A DNA stretch of 64,000 nucleotides from Vandiemenella viatica (GCA_031002005.1 JARYHS010009186.1:254415199-254479198), one strand, 5' to 3'; positions 34,018-45,703 are shown, numbered from the stretch's first letter. Made by a program: numbers and translations. The notes: a model not told the origin generated them from the letters alone.

Positions 34018-35660
34018 ATAAATTTTTAAACACCGCATGGAACACACTTTCACTTTTAACATTTTTTATCATATGTTTCCAATAATTTCTCGAACTAAAA
34101 AGTAGATTTCCTGAAAGACCGCAAAATCTAGTATAATACATTTAAATTTCAGAACATTTCATGCAGTAGAACAGATTTTAGATAAATTTGAAAGTTATTT
34201 TGTCACTAATCACAACGTCGAAATTAAATTGCGATTAAACCAAGCCACTTCCATAAATAAAATAACTGTTAAAACATGTAATTAAATTCAAAGAAAATTC
34301 AGATATCTCCACTTTTTCGATATAAACAACAATTTAATAATTATGAACCAGAAACCAAGGGTTTGCTAAATAATCTTCAAACCCAATCTTGTTAGACTCA
34401 TAACTTGGCCATTTTACCACCGATCGTGATAAAATTTACATCACTGGAATCAGAAATTTTTATAGAATTGATAACACTAATTTTATTACGATAATTTGCA
34501 ATCCAGCAGGGTTGCAAAAAAATTGAAGAAATTAACATATAAATTGAGGAATCACCATTGAACTTTCAGAATCTTTTATCAATACACCGGTTAAACTAAA
34601 TTCGTTTACAAGCAAACTAATCATTTGAAAATTCTCACTAAACACTTAAAGACAAGACTAACAAGACTAAATGCAGTTAAAGTTTGAACACTTTCTATAA
34701 TCACAATTATTTTACACTATTTTGGGTAAGTAGTTGAATACTCAATGTCATGCGGATGGGGTATATAAGCGGGAGCCTAGGAGAGGGGGCGGTTTCGTTT
34801 TTACCGTTTCACCTTTTGGTCTTTACTCTGGGAACGTTGTGTATGATGAATTCGCGCAGGTAGTTTTGGTGTGTGTCGGGTAGGGGCCGGATCTAGTTGA
34901 GCCAGGCTAGGAACGTGTGTCGGCCATAATGATTTTCTTTACAAGAGCAGTGGTAACAACTACTATGAACTTATAAATTTTCTAAAGGGATCGGTCGGTT
35001 CTATTCTCTCCATAATCAGCAATTTCTGGAAAAGTTTGTTCAATTGCCTACTCAACTGCAGAATGCAAATTTTTAAAAATGTGACTTTGAAAATAAACTT
35101 CAAATTTTTATTCAAGTGAACTTTTTTGTGATTTCGTAGTAGACTGAAAACTATTTTAAGCTTGTGGGTTAAACAAACTTGGTGGCGGCCGTCAATCATT
35201 TCAGTTGAGAATCGAGGCAGGCTACATGGTCATTTAAAATTATTAACGTAAAGTCAGAACATTTTTCAGTTAAGGTATTAGGCCTATACTTCACCCCTGG
35301 TATAAGGCTTGGTCTCTTACAGGTTGCGGCAAGTTCCAACATGCTATAACATTCGGGTACTCACTAAAGTTGGGGGACTTAGTGAGTTTGTCTTCTCATA
35401 TGAATGTGCTTAACCTGTCTTCAGTGGAACTGGTGTTCGATGTTTTATCCACGTGACTGGTACTGATATTGTAAAAGTGAATTTAATTTCAAGGATACAA
35501 GTATTGTGTGATTTAAAACTGTGTCAAGTGAACTTATTTGATTATAGCCTTCGTATTTGGGGTTTATAATATGAATACGTGGCAGCTGACTTATTAAATA
35601 TTAAAGGTACCAAAAGGCCAAACCAGTCAAGGACTTAATTGTTCACCCCTTATTAACATT
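34018..35660. other. DNAI1 intron; candidate retroelement leader
   Basis: GGGTATATAAGCGGGAGC near 34759 and a GC-rich stretch to about 34930 resemble a promoter and leader. They may be the 5' UTR of the LINE whose coding remnants start near 35665, but continuity is not proven. Confidence 0.35.
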
Positions 35661-35664
35661 TACG

Positions 35665-36500
35665 CCTGACAGGTTCATGAAGAATATTGTTGATGCAGAG
35701 GGACAACTGGTAGATGCATCTAGAAATTTCTACGGTTATGTTAAAAAAACTGAGGGGAAGGAAGGGTGTTGAGACAATTATGGATAATGATGGAGAAGAA
35801 GTTAGTGACATTTTGAAAAAGGAGAGATTTGAAGTAACTGGTTAGTTAGAGCATTAGCGACTACGATTCAGGAATAAGAGGGTGTAAATCGAAAACAGTC
35901 TTGAGTGATTACGAAGGCTTCCGCGGTCACTGTATGTAATATCTTGGTTCTCCGGTTGGAGCCGCGTCGATTTGTTAAAACCTAACGTTTCTGCCATCTT
36001 ACTGTGGCTTTCATCAGAGGACTGCGATCCTCTGATGAAAGCCACAGCAAGATGGCAGAAACGTACGGTTTTAACAAATCGAAGCGGCTCCACCCGGAGA
36101 ACCAAGGTATTACGAAAACAGTCTTATCCACACAATTAGAAATGGGCAAACTAAGATATTTGAAATTTATTCTGAGGAGTTAAAAAAGCGTAAAAGAGAT
36201 ATTAGTACAGATGTCTTACAAAGAGCAGGCTGTAACATATTACCTTCTATTGAAATGTTATTTAAATTGAGCTACTAACCAGAGGACTGGAAAAGTGCAA
36301 TAGTAATACCAATCCATAAGGGAGGGGTAATAAATAAGGTCGAAAATTATTAATCAATCAGCCTGAAATCGATGGTAGGTAAATTAATGGAGAGATTGTT
36401 ATGCAACCACATCAGAAAAGTCTGTGAGGAACAAGTGGTTTACAAGTCAACAACATAGCTATAGGCATGGATATTCATGTGAATTTCAGTTAGTTGGTTA
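35665..36500 (+). mobile_element. LINE family A, RT 5' part, interrupted
   Basis: FMKNIVDAEGQLVDA/RNFYGYVKKTEGKEG near 35670-35770 is the FYxYV linker before the RT. MDNDGEEVSDILKKERF follows near 35780-35830. After the foldback insertion the RT resumes with EDWKSAIVIPIHKGGVINKV near 36280-36340, SMVGKLMERLL near 36370-36400, and HGYSCEFQLVG near 36467-36498. It parallels 3125-3370 and breaks off at about 36500, where Penelope sequence begins. Confidence 0.75.
35890..36125. mobile_element. 210-bp foldback insertion with 13-bp target duplication
   Basis: CGAAAACAGTCTT occurs at 35890-35902 and 36113-36125. Between them lies 35903-36112. From 35937 onward this is two inverted arms of about 85 bases with short differences (TAATATCTTGGTTC at one end, GAACCAAGGTATTA at the other), with a small loop near 36021-36026. 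The arms contain the CGGAGAACCAAGG and AAATCGAAGCGGCTCC blocks seen in Penelope-like termini. No protein is encoded. Confidence 0.88.
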
Positions 36501-37795
36501 TATTTCTGGAACACCTTGACAGGTTTCATCTGAATATTTGTTTCACCATGGGAGTAGAAGAAAATAGCTGCCTGCCTTTCCTTGATATTCTTATCAGGAG
36601 AAAGCCAGATGGTACTTTAGGACATAGTGTATACCATAAACCAACACACACAGACCACTATTAGGATGCCAGCAGTTACCACCATCCTGCTCAGAAGACT
36701 ACAGTGTTATATACTTTGGTGAATAGAGAAAGGGAAATTTGCATTGAAGAACGCCTACAAGCGGAACTACAATATCTCCCAAGAAATCTTCATGCAGAAC
36801 GGGTCCTCGGAACATCAAATAGAATGGACACTTCAAACAAAAGAAAGAAAACAACCATCAGAATAAGGAGACCAGCCAAAGACTGTGGCTTTGGTCCCAT
36901 GTACACAAGATTGTTCTGCGAAGATAGGTTGGATATTGGCTAGCCACAAGATCAAGAGCATCTTCCTCCCATCCGCAAAAATTCAGGATTGGCTCCGACT
37001 GCTGAAGGACAACTTGGGTTTGAAGGTACCGGAAGTGTACAGCATACCCTGTGAATGTGGGAAATTCTACATTGAAACCTGCTGTGCCTGTTGCAACTAG
37101 ATAAGTCTGCGGTCACAGAACACGTCATTGAGAGTGGCCATAAAATAGACTTCACAAATGTGAAGGTGTTGGCCCGGACCCCTTATTTTTGGGAGTCAGT
37201 GATAAAACAAGCTATTGAAATAAGACTCAGTGACAACACTTTTAACAGAGATACAGGTTTCTTTCTGAGTGATGAGTGGAAACCAGTGCTTAGAATCCTA
37301 AAACATGAACACAAGGGAGCAGATCACGTATAGAGCCATGATGCAAATAGGCTGTGCGCTGGCATATGTTATTATAATGATGGTCTCGATGGTGCACAAC
37401 AATTTTCTGCTGATAAAGAGTGATTTTTCTTTTTTGTCTTTTCACGTACCTTGGCCTTTCTCCACCTGTTGCGCCACAGTCAACTACCGCTTCACAACCG
37501 TTTTTGGATGGAGTCTTGACCCAGCTGCGCTGTCACCTGTTGTGCCAACTTCAGCTACTACCTGTTCCTCATCACAGTGACCATCTCTGGTCAGGGTCTC
37601 GACTACTGACAACATCCAGATTGTGCTGTGCGCTGATTGGGTTGTTCCGTAACCACAAGTAGACAACTCCAACTCTACATTGCTGGCATCTGGCAGATTC
37701 TCGATAGCAAGATATGATTACCTGATGATAACGACAGAGGACGTTGAAACGTTGTCAATATTTCATGAAAATATCTGGCTGCAAAGCCATGAGGA
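36500..37795 (+). mobile_element. Penelope-like element, RT C-terminus and GIY-YIG-type region
   Basis: Broken frames read CLPFLDILIRRKPDGTLGHS near 36570-36630, TTVLYTLVNREREICIEERL near 36692-36750, KKTTIRIRRPAKDC near 36847-36890 and HKIKSIFLPSAKIQ near 36948-36988. These are followed by VYSIPCECGKFYIET near 37038-37080, SAVTEHVIESGHKIDFTNVK near 37097-37160 and IEIRLSDNTFNRDTGF near 37216-37262. CxCGKxYI followed by EHxxExGH is the start of the GIY-YIG endonuclease unique to Penelope-like elements. The Gly-Tyr-Ile region is decayed and several frames are broken. The end resembles a Penelope 3' terminus (GAGGACGTTGAAACGTTGTC near 37737). Confidence 0.85.
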
Positions 37796-37799
37796 CTAC

Positions 37800-38115
37800 G
37801 TTGCTGTGATGGGAGTATACAAGGCATATATTGGTGATGATGTGCGTAAAGATATTGGTGGAAGAATTATGAGAGGTGTATGGAAGGGAAAAGATGACCC
37901 TGGCCACCAAATGCTACTTGATTTCAGGCATAATGATATGGGAAAATTTTCTTTCACAGGAAAGGAGATCAGGGATTGGAATAAATTACCAGAGAAATGA
38001 TGAATAATCTACCAAAAATGCTAAAAGGGCAAATGTAGGTGGGAAAAAGGAGATAAATGAGAATTTAGGGAAATTGCCACCAGAGCAAGCACTCAATTGC
38101 AATTAAATTAAATTC
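37800..38115 (+). mobile_element. LINE family A, 3' end
   Basis: The frame ending at 38000 gives VMGVYKAYIGDDVRKDIGG, WKGKDDPGHQMLLDFRHNDM and RDWNKLPEK, and the 3' end is CACTCAATTGCAATTAAATT. It may be the downstream part of the LINE at 35665-36500, with the intervening RT replaced by the Penelope sequence. Confidence 0.85.
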
Positions 38116-39135
38116 CTGGAAGGTTGGTGGAACTGACATCCAAGGTTGTGGAGAAAGCTGCAACATATGCCTAAGGAAACCCTCAACAACATTAGAGCTA
38201 CAATTCAAGTGCAAGTTGTAGTGGTCATTCCAGTGCATTAGGATGTCTTGGCTGTCTGTGAGGATGGTAGTGTTTGTTATCAGCGGCTTTCAGTGAGCCA
38301 GATAAGGAGCAATAACCAGAGGGTGCTCCATATAGTTACTATTATGAAATTTTCATTATTGAAATTTAGTCATGTAATACAGTATGTTGATTAAGACAAT
38401 ACTTGCTAATATTTATATCGTCAAAACTATAACCATTTCTAGTACGAGTGACAACTCCTCCTTTCTCCAAGTTAGATCTACAGTAATAATAAACTAAATT
38501 ACAATCAATTATATTTGACATACCTACCCAAAAAGTAACTTATGTTTGTGCCTAGTATGGAGATGGGTGGGAATGGAGCCGCCATCTTGGTGTCAAAACA
38601 TTTTGAAGTGAAATGGGTGTTTCACTTGCCTAAAAGCTGGCTATTTCTCAAATATTTCTTAAGCACGAAATGAGGACGGTAAGCTTGCATGTTAAGAAGC
38701 CAGAGGCATCGACCTGGGATTTGGAGCACTGGTAAAAAGTGTGCAATAATCAAGTAAAATAGGGCAGATGAATGCCTTGGTAGGCCTCATTGTTGGGCTA
38801 CCAGTTACCGCAGTGTGGTCACCCCATATGAAGAAGATGAACGGTGCCTCAACAGATCGGCTCTACTAAGGGGATGTATAGTTGGGAAAGCCAACGTTGT
38901 ATCATAGATAGGGATCCAGGTTCCTTCACATTGTCTATAATTGGCTTTAAAGAGGGTCACATAATCACCCACAGCCACAGATGTGCTTGCCATTCTCACA
39001 GTAAATGTCAAACTTATTTAGTTGTAATATAACAATTGTTCAATATTCCACTAAGTCATAAGAAGGTAACGCAAGAGCACCTTACACTGTAATCAGTCTT
39101 CAGCAGTACTCCTAATGTATATGTTGCATACCTTG
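38116..39135. other. DNAI1 intron, no feature recognised
   Basis: No recognisable exon, promoter boxes or inverted ends. Short frames on both strands near 38800-39030 are unassigned. Confidence 0.4.
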
Positions 39136-39139
39136 TATG

Positions 39140-40075
39140 TTCATTACTCTAATAAATTATTGTGTTGATGGTTTACAGTCAAAATTTAGGATGTATGCAG
39201 ATGACATAATGTTATATAATAGGATCAAAATACGAGAAGATTGGGTAGAATATCTAAATGGGTTGGTCAGCAAGGAATGAAGATAAGTGGCAAGAAAAGT
39301 CAGTTTATTAGGTACACATAAAAAAAAAACACAACTAAAGATTGTCTATGATCATAGGGTTGGATCAGAATTGCTTTTTAAAGGCTTGAAGTGTAAATAT
39401 CATGCCATAACATTTGATAAGAAACTCAGCTGGGCAGAGCACATTAGGCAGGTGGTAGGAAAGGGTTACAAAGTCCTACATTTACAGGAGAGGGTGGTGA
39501 GAGGATGTTAGGGAACTCGGTTACAAAAATTTGGTTGAATATGGTGGTGTAGTTTGGGATATATATTTTGGGTATATAATACAGGAGTTCGAGGGCATTC
39601 AAAGAAGAGCAGCTATATTTGTTTGTGGAAATTATCGCAGGGCCCATTCGGTATCTGATGTGATAAGGGAGCTGGATTGGAAGTTACTGGAGGGTGAAGA
39701 GAGTGCTGGTAATGTAAACGGCATATGTTGGTGATGGAGCTTGGAGGGATATTGGTTGAAGAATTAGGAATATTGCACGGAAGGGAAAAGATGAACTTGA
39801 CCACAAACTGGCACTTGATTTCATGCATAAAGCAGTGGGAAAATTTTCTTTTTTGAGTAAGGGCGTCAGGGATTGGAATAAATTACCCAAGTGAAGTGAT
39901 GAATAATTTAACAAAAATGTTGAAAGAATTTAAAATTTGTAAATCACAAAAATAGATGGGGGAGGAAATTAAAACTCAAAGTACATAAGATATTTAAAAA
40001 ATACAATAACAATATATAATAAGTAGACGGGAATTGCCACCAGAATATGTGCTCCATCGCAATGAAATTAATAAC
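39140..40075 (+). mobile_element. LINE family A, RT YADD to 3' end
   Basis: KFRMYADDIMLYNRIKIRED near 39181-39240 contains the catalytic YADD. KLSWAEHIRQVVGKGYK near 39422-39472, EFEGIQRRAAIFVCGNYRRA near 39583-39642 and KGKDELDHKLALDFMHKAVG near 39784-39840 follow. The 3' end is TGTGCTCCATCGCAATGAAA near 40047. This is the longest copy of the family's 3' half here. It has frame breaks and is inactive. Confidence 0.88.
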
Positions 40076-40429
40076 AACATGACAGTAAATAGTGTACATA
40101 TGACTCATGATCCTACCACTAATGTCTCACTCTAATTCCAGATCGACTTCTATGCTCAATCCTTATTCAGGCACTGACCTGTCATCAAAACTTGGCCATG
40201 TCTCTGCTCGACTGGCCATGTTTACCAATGATCATTACAGTTTGTACACTCAGTACACATCAAGCTGTCATAGAGTGTGGATTGAGATTTTTCTACTTTT
40301 TTCATTTTGAATTATTGAAGTGCACAAAATCCCACGAGTTTTGAAATAATTTCAGAGATCTGAGGTTTTTTTGTCAGTAAAAACCTAATTAATTTGAATT
40401 TAACGGCAACTGTGTGCGAGGTAGAGAGA

Positions 40430-41480
40430 GGGAAAAATGAGTGAAGGTGGAGTGAGGCAGTGGTGCATTCAGTTTAAAAATGGACGCACCACTGTTCTTG
40501 ATGAGAACTGTAGTGATCGGCCTAGCTTTGTGACTGATGAACAGACAGTGAATATCAAGAACAAAACTCATCAAAATCACCGCTTTACATTTACAGATCT
40601 CTCACTTCATTTTCCCCAAATTTAATGAAGTTTACTGCATAAAATTGTATTAGAGAAGCTTAGTTATCACAAGTTTTGTGCAATACAAGTGCCAAACATT
40701 TCGACAGAAGAACACCAAAAAAAAAAAAATATCATCATCTTGCTGCATCGCTGAATTTCCTCAAAGCCTATGACATAGATGGTAACACACTTCTCGAACG
40801 TGTCATAACTGGAGATGAGACAATGATAAGTTATGTTAATTGTGAGACAAAAAAGACAGTCCATGCAATGAGAACACACGAGTTCTCCAAGAATACCAGT
40901 AAAATGTTTGCAAATGCTATCAGCCAGAAAGATTATGGCAACTGTGTTTTGGAGTGCTTTTGATTTATTTCTTTGAACATGGCACAACAGTTAGACCAGA
41001 AAGGTATAGTGAAACATTGACCAAACTAAAGTAAGTGGTACAAAACAACTGTCGGGGAAAACGGAGCTGAAAAGTGTGCGTTTTTTTTTCTTTTCTTTTT
41101 TCTTCATGACAGTGGATGCAAAACACGGCTAATTCTACCCGACAGATCATGGATGGAAGTTGTTTAATCACCCACTGTACAGGTCGAATCTGGTACTGAG
41201 CGATTACCAGCTCTTTCCAGCGATGAAGACTTGGCTTGCAACACAGCACTTCACAAAGAGCTTCATGCCGATGTAATCCAGTGGTTGAAATCTAAGACGG
41301 CAGGTTTCTACAGAGAGACAATTGTATACCTTGTGCATCAGCATATTACGTGCCTCAATTTAATTGGCCACTATGTAGAAAAATAGTTTAAGATTGTACC
41401 TTTAAAATAAATATGGTAAAATTTCTTTTTTGGTTGGTTTTTTAATTTAAAATCATAAGTTACTTCTTGGACAGCCCTCG
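40430..41480 (+). mobile_element. Mariner transposon remnant (second mariner lineage)
   Basis: MSEGGVRQWCIQFKNGRT and TFTDLSLHFPQI (40438-40625) form the N-terminal DNA-binding part. ERVITGDETMISYVNCETKK near 40798-40860 contains the first catalytic Asp (TGDET). Later a frame-broken FNHPLYRSNLVLSDYQLFPA near 41163-41225 is the third catalytic region. The 3' end GTTACTTCTTGGACAGCCCT ends in CG at 41480, next to TA, and is a mariner-style terminal repeat. The left terminal repeat was not found. It is clearly different from the mariner at 19970. Confidence 0.85.
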
Positions 41481-41582
41481 TATACAATTGTTAATTTTGG
41501 TTTCTGAAAACTCATTACTGCTTATTCAAACAGGGGTCACAGGTGATGAAGACAATGTTTAAAAAAAGGGGGGGGGGGGAAC

Positions 41583-42633
41583 TAGTGTTGCAAACTGAAA
41601 AAAAAAATGGTTTTTTTTTCAGATTTGTGAAAAAAAAACATGAAAAAAAACTTAGCACCCTCGTTTTTTTTCTAAATTTGGTTTTTTTTCAGAAAACTAT
41701 ATATTTGATAAATTATAGTTTTATTTATGGAACTTACATTTTACATGTGTGTTTTAAACCTTACTAAATCATATAATATCTTACATAATGATTCATAAAT
41801 GTATCTATATAGGTAACATAATTTTTTATTCATCTTCTACGTCGGAACCACATTCACTAGTATCAGTACTACCAACACTAGTTCGGTCGGAGTTGGAATT
41901 TTCTGTTTCTTCTTCTGTCCCGTCTAGATCCATAACTTCAGAAATAGTTACATTTTCTTTTACCGGTTATGTATTGCATGCAAAAGCTTTTGAGATTGCA
42001 ATTTTAAATTGTGAGCAAAGTACACAATGTGAATGAAGACTGCGCCGATAGTTCTGTATTACGGTCTTTTAAGTTTGAATTTAAATATATTATCATACAA
42101 AATAGGAGCTTTATTTGTTTTCAATCGTTGGTTTACGCCAACGGTTGCAAGGAAATTATTCATAATTACTGACTCAGTATTATCACTATACGCTGCGAGT
42201 TTAACAAGTATACGAATATAAGGAAAGCACAACAAGTAATAAAAAGAGGCAAAAAACCTTAGTTAAATTTCCTAATTTTTTGAAAAGATTCGTAGGTCTA
42301 CAGATAAATTTGTAGGGCCTGGCAGCACTAGTTCAAATAGCGAGTATCAATCCAAACAATGGGGAACGGCCGAACGGGGATTCCTTCTCACGCAACCTAT
42401 CCTTTTCGGGAAGTCCCCTTTCGTAAAAGAATACTTCAGTCGATGTTACCAATATTTTTGTAATTTTTTTTTCTACTGAACCAGAAAGTTATAGTAGATT
42501 TAAAAGTAAGATAAGTACTTAGTATAAACTCTAAAACAGTCATATCAAATGATAAATGCCTTAAAAATTTGAAATTTAGTAGTTATGAAAAAAAACATGT
42601 CAGAAAAAAAAAAACAGTTTTTTTACAACACTA
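41583..42633 (-). mobile_element. hAT-like non-autonomous element with transposase-tail remnant
   Basis: The ends are inverted: TAGTGTTGCAAACTG at 41583 and CAGTTTTTTTACAACACTA ending at 42633. Both ends sit next to runs of G, so the target duplication is uncertain. On the - strand the interior encodes two open blocks, ILVKLAAYSDNTESVIMNNF with FLATVGVNQRL (about 42210-42100) and an acidic C-terminus with SEVMDLDGTEEETENSNSDR, ending DVEDE and a stop near 41830. The blocks are separated by stops. The superfamily is inferred from the end sequence only. Confidence 0.6.
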
Positions 42634-42806
42634 GGGGGGGACAGACTAAGCAAACAAAAAAAAAATCTTCTGCTTTACTTTTTCTGTGTCTGAATCTTTT
42701 TTAACATTGATATGCAGCATACTTGTGCTTCTTTTGAAACCAGTGTATTGTTTTAGTTTTAAACCATTATAAATGCTTTAATTCTACTTCTTTTTTTTCT
42801 CTACAG

Positions 42807-42984
42807 TGGCACTATTACTAGCTTGAAGCTTTCACCAAATCTGCGAAAGAAAGTGAGGCCATCAAAGAAAGGTCCTGTCTTAACACATGAAGAACTAGAG
42901 TTAAACAAACTGGATAAATTACTATCTGTAATTAGAGAACCCCCAGCACTCACGCGTCCACCAGATAAAGCAGAAGACTCTTGA
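42807..42984 (+). CDS. DNAI1: Axonemal dynein intermediate chain 1, terminal coding exon
   Basis: The acceptor TTTTTTTTCTCTACAG ends at 42806. Two carried-in bases complete Gly. The translation is GGTITSLKLSPNLRKKVRPS, then ELELNKLDKLLSVIREP, ending KAEDS and TGA at 42982-42984. SLKLSPNLRK and the LDKLL..VRE-like helix are the conserved DNAI1 C-terminus. The preceding intron (11.2 kb) is the largest. The total over the six exons is 408 residues plus stop, with every junction in frame. Confidence 0.96.
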
Positions 42985-43026
42985 TAAAAGTGTACATCAT
43001 TTTGATATGATAATTTTGAATTGTTT

Positions 43027-43032
43027 ATTAAA
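43027..43032 (+). terminator. Polyadenylation signal ATTAAA of DNAI1
   Basis: ATTAAA lies 43 bases after the DNAI1 stop, giving a very short 3' UTR. No AATAAA is nearer. Confidence 0.55.
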
Positions 43033-43296
43033 GTTTTACTAATTTAACTGTACCTCTACTTAGATTAAACTTTTGATATAAATCATCCATTTTCCTTTCA
43101 CTATTTAGGTAGACAATTCCACACGATAATTGTACTGACTTATACTTTTTGTTATTACATCAACTAAAAATGCTAAGTTCCATCTATCAAAGAGTATCAA
43201 CATTGAAGGTGCAGATGAAAATGTTATTGGAACAAAATTCATGAACAGTACTAAATTTCCTCAAAGTTAGCCATTGTTTCAGAATTTTAATAATAA

Positions 43297-43845
43297 TTTA
43301 TCTGCGATGGAGCGCACACTCCAGTGCCAGTTTCCCCTTTCCTGTACCAGTCTACTTTTGTCCTCTACAAATTTCAACTTTAAATTGCTTCAGTAATTCT
43401 GGTAATTTATTAATCACTTACCTTGGTAATTTATTCCTATCCCCGACTCCCGTAGCAGCAAAGGAATGTTTTCTCACTCCCTTATGTGTGAAATCATGTG
43501 CCAGCTTGTGATCATGATCATCTTTTCCCTACCATGCACTACTTCTAATTCTTACACCAATACTTTCCCAAGCCTCATCACCAGTATATACTTTGTACAC
43601 TCTCATTACACTCTTCTTCTTCCTCCTATCTTTTGATGGCTTTCAATCCAGCTGCTTTATCATAACAGTTACCGAGTGGTCCCTGCAGCAATTTCTACAA
43701 ACAAATCTAGCTGCTCTCCAACTCCTGTATTTGATACCCAAAATGTGGGTCCCATAGAACATCACCATATTCAAGCAATGGTCTGACAAAAGTTTTCTAA
43801 CCCAGTACCCCTACTTCTCTGGTACATTCATCACTCTCTGGAACA
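43297..43845 (-). mobile_element. LINE family A, 3' region in inverse orientation
   Basis: The reverse complement contains the terminal GGAGTGTGCGCTCCATCGCA, the LKLKFVED-type tail, the DDHDHKLAHDFTHKGV block near 43490-43530, the RVYKVYTGDEAWESIG block near 43555-43600 and the WRAARFVCRNCCRDHSVTVM region near 43670-43720. It follows the DNAI1 polyadenylation signal by 265 bases. Confidence 0.85.
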
Positions 43846-43847
43846 AT

Positions 43848-44095
43848 TTTTTTTTTTACTTAGGGCTTTACGCCTCGACAGCTAAGGTCATTAGAGGCAG
43901 GATGGGACTGGGGACAAGGAACAGGAAGGAATTCGGCCATTGCCTTTTCGAAGGAAGCATCCCATCATTCACCTGGAGTGATTGGGGAAACCATGGAAAA
44001 CCCAAATCTGGATGCCCGGATGGGGATTCGAACCAGCGTCCTCCCGATTGCGAGGCCAGAACGTCAACCGTTCACCCACCATGCTCGGTCTCTGC
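43848..44095 (-). mobile_element. tRNA-derived SINE
   Basis: On the - strand an A box (TGGTGGGTGAACGGTTGACG) begins near 44081 and the B box GGTTCGAATCC is at about 44026-44036. The body TTTTCCATGGTTTCCCCAAT follows, with a poly(A) tail seen as T residues at 43848-43858. The layout head, promoter boxes, body, A-tail is complete. Confidence 0.82.
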
Positions 44096-45703
44096 AACAA
44101 GTGAATTATTCGAAACATTTCCTGCAACCTCCAATTTTGGTCATTCTGTAACAAACAGATTTATACAGAGATCGTTCAAAGTTAAAGGAGTACTTAATTG
44201 ACATTAAGCTAACATATTAAAAAAAAAAAAAAAACTCTGAACTAAAATGCTGGCATTGGATTTAGCTCCAGCCATTCATTACAAATGCAGGCATTTAATT
44301 ACTGTCATTGGATATTTAGAAAAATCATTTTTTTAATATGTGGTACAGTTTGGTCCTATTAATACTATTTAAAACTTTTGTAAAAGTTTTACCTATTTTT
44401 ATTTGTGGTAATTTTTCCCTATAGCTCGAAAATGACCTTCAACTTCAGGGTTAGTTTCATCCGCTTTTCTGAACAGGAATTTAACTTGCGATTGCCCATC
44501 TTCAGAGGAATTCTCTGCTCCTTCCCACACACTTAGCAGGTGATAGACACACAGCAATATACATTCTTACTTTACAACTTCCATGTTAATTCATTTTGTT
44601 TTGGATGCTTTCCAGTTTTTAATTTTTCCTAGCACTCTTTCAAATTCTGTTAATGTGGCAACATTTTTAAGTCTACAGATATTTTACCCTTCATTTATGC
44701 TCCCCACAGGTTTTTGAATAGATTTTACTGTCAAGGTTCTTTTTTTTATATATCTCGTTAACTCTGTAGGCTATCTGTCAAATTCCGTGAATATCAGCTT
44801 CCATATTTGTTCCACATCTCAAGTATTCACGATGGACAAGAAGAATCATACAGGTTAAATACGCTAGTTGCTTAAATGAATATTTCTTTTGCTGTATTCT
44901 ACTTTACTATTAAAGTCTCAAATACTGTATCAGGAGTTGTCACATTGTAGCTTCTCAGAGATCTCAACATCACATTAGCACCCTCTAAAACTAAGAAAAT
45001 GAAGACCAAAAATGAGTGTGTGATACCCTAGTTATAAGTCCTCCTCTAACACTATTAGGCTTATACCAAAATACTGTCAAGTGTGTTTGTATTTGTGTGT
45101 TCATTATAGCCTCTTGATTTCATCTGTGGTAAGTTATGAGTTTGTTTTCCCTTACCTTACAATTTTAATTTGCCATATTCGAATGACATTTGACCTGACA
45201 ATATGCAAAACTGTGGGTAGTTGGCAGAGGGTGCTTGGCAACTAAAACCAACATCAAATTTATGCATTTCAATCGAAAATGGCACGAAGGAAGAACGAAT
45301 TCACGTAAGCATCAGTATGGCACCTTATTTCTCTAATCTCTCGTCACTGAGACCCAAAAAGGTTGGTGGACGAAGAACCTCATCACACTCGTAAATAAAA
45401 GTGAATATTCACGTGTGTTGCAAGTAAAAACTATTATCGACAAATAAAATAATCTAGACAGTCCCAGTCCAGACTTTGCATCAATTCTGGGACACTTTCA
45501 TGAGAACTGTGACAAGCAATCTCAAATTGAGCTGGTCTTATCTTTTTTGTCAACTATCACTCCCTAGTGATGCAGATAGCAAATGGCACAGCAGTATTCC
45601 AAATGTTGTGGCACAAGACTTTTGTAGTCTTACCTCCTCACGATGTGTTATACGATTCCTCAAAATTCAATTTATGAATTTCAGTCTAGAATTAGCTCAA
45701 CTA
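44096..45703. other. Intergenic, no gene recognised
   Basis: A poly(A) run near 44219-44234. No splice-bounded coding or element ends that I can support. Confidence 0.45.
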
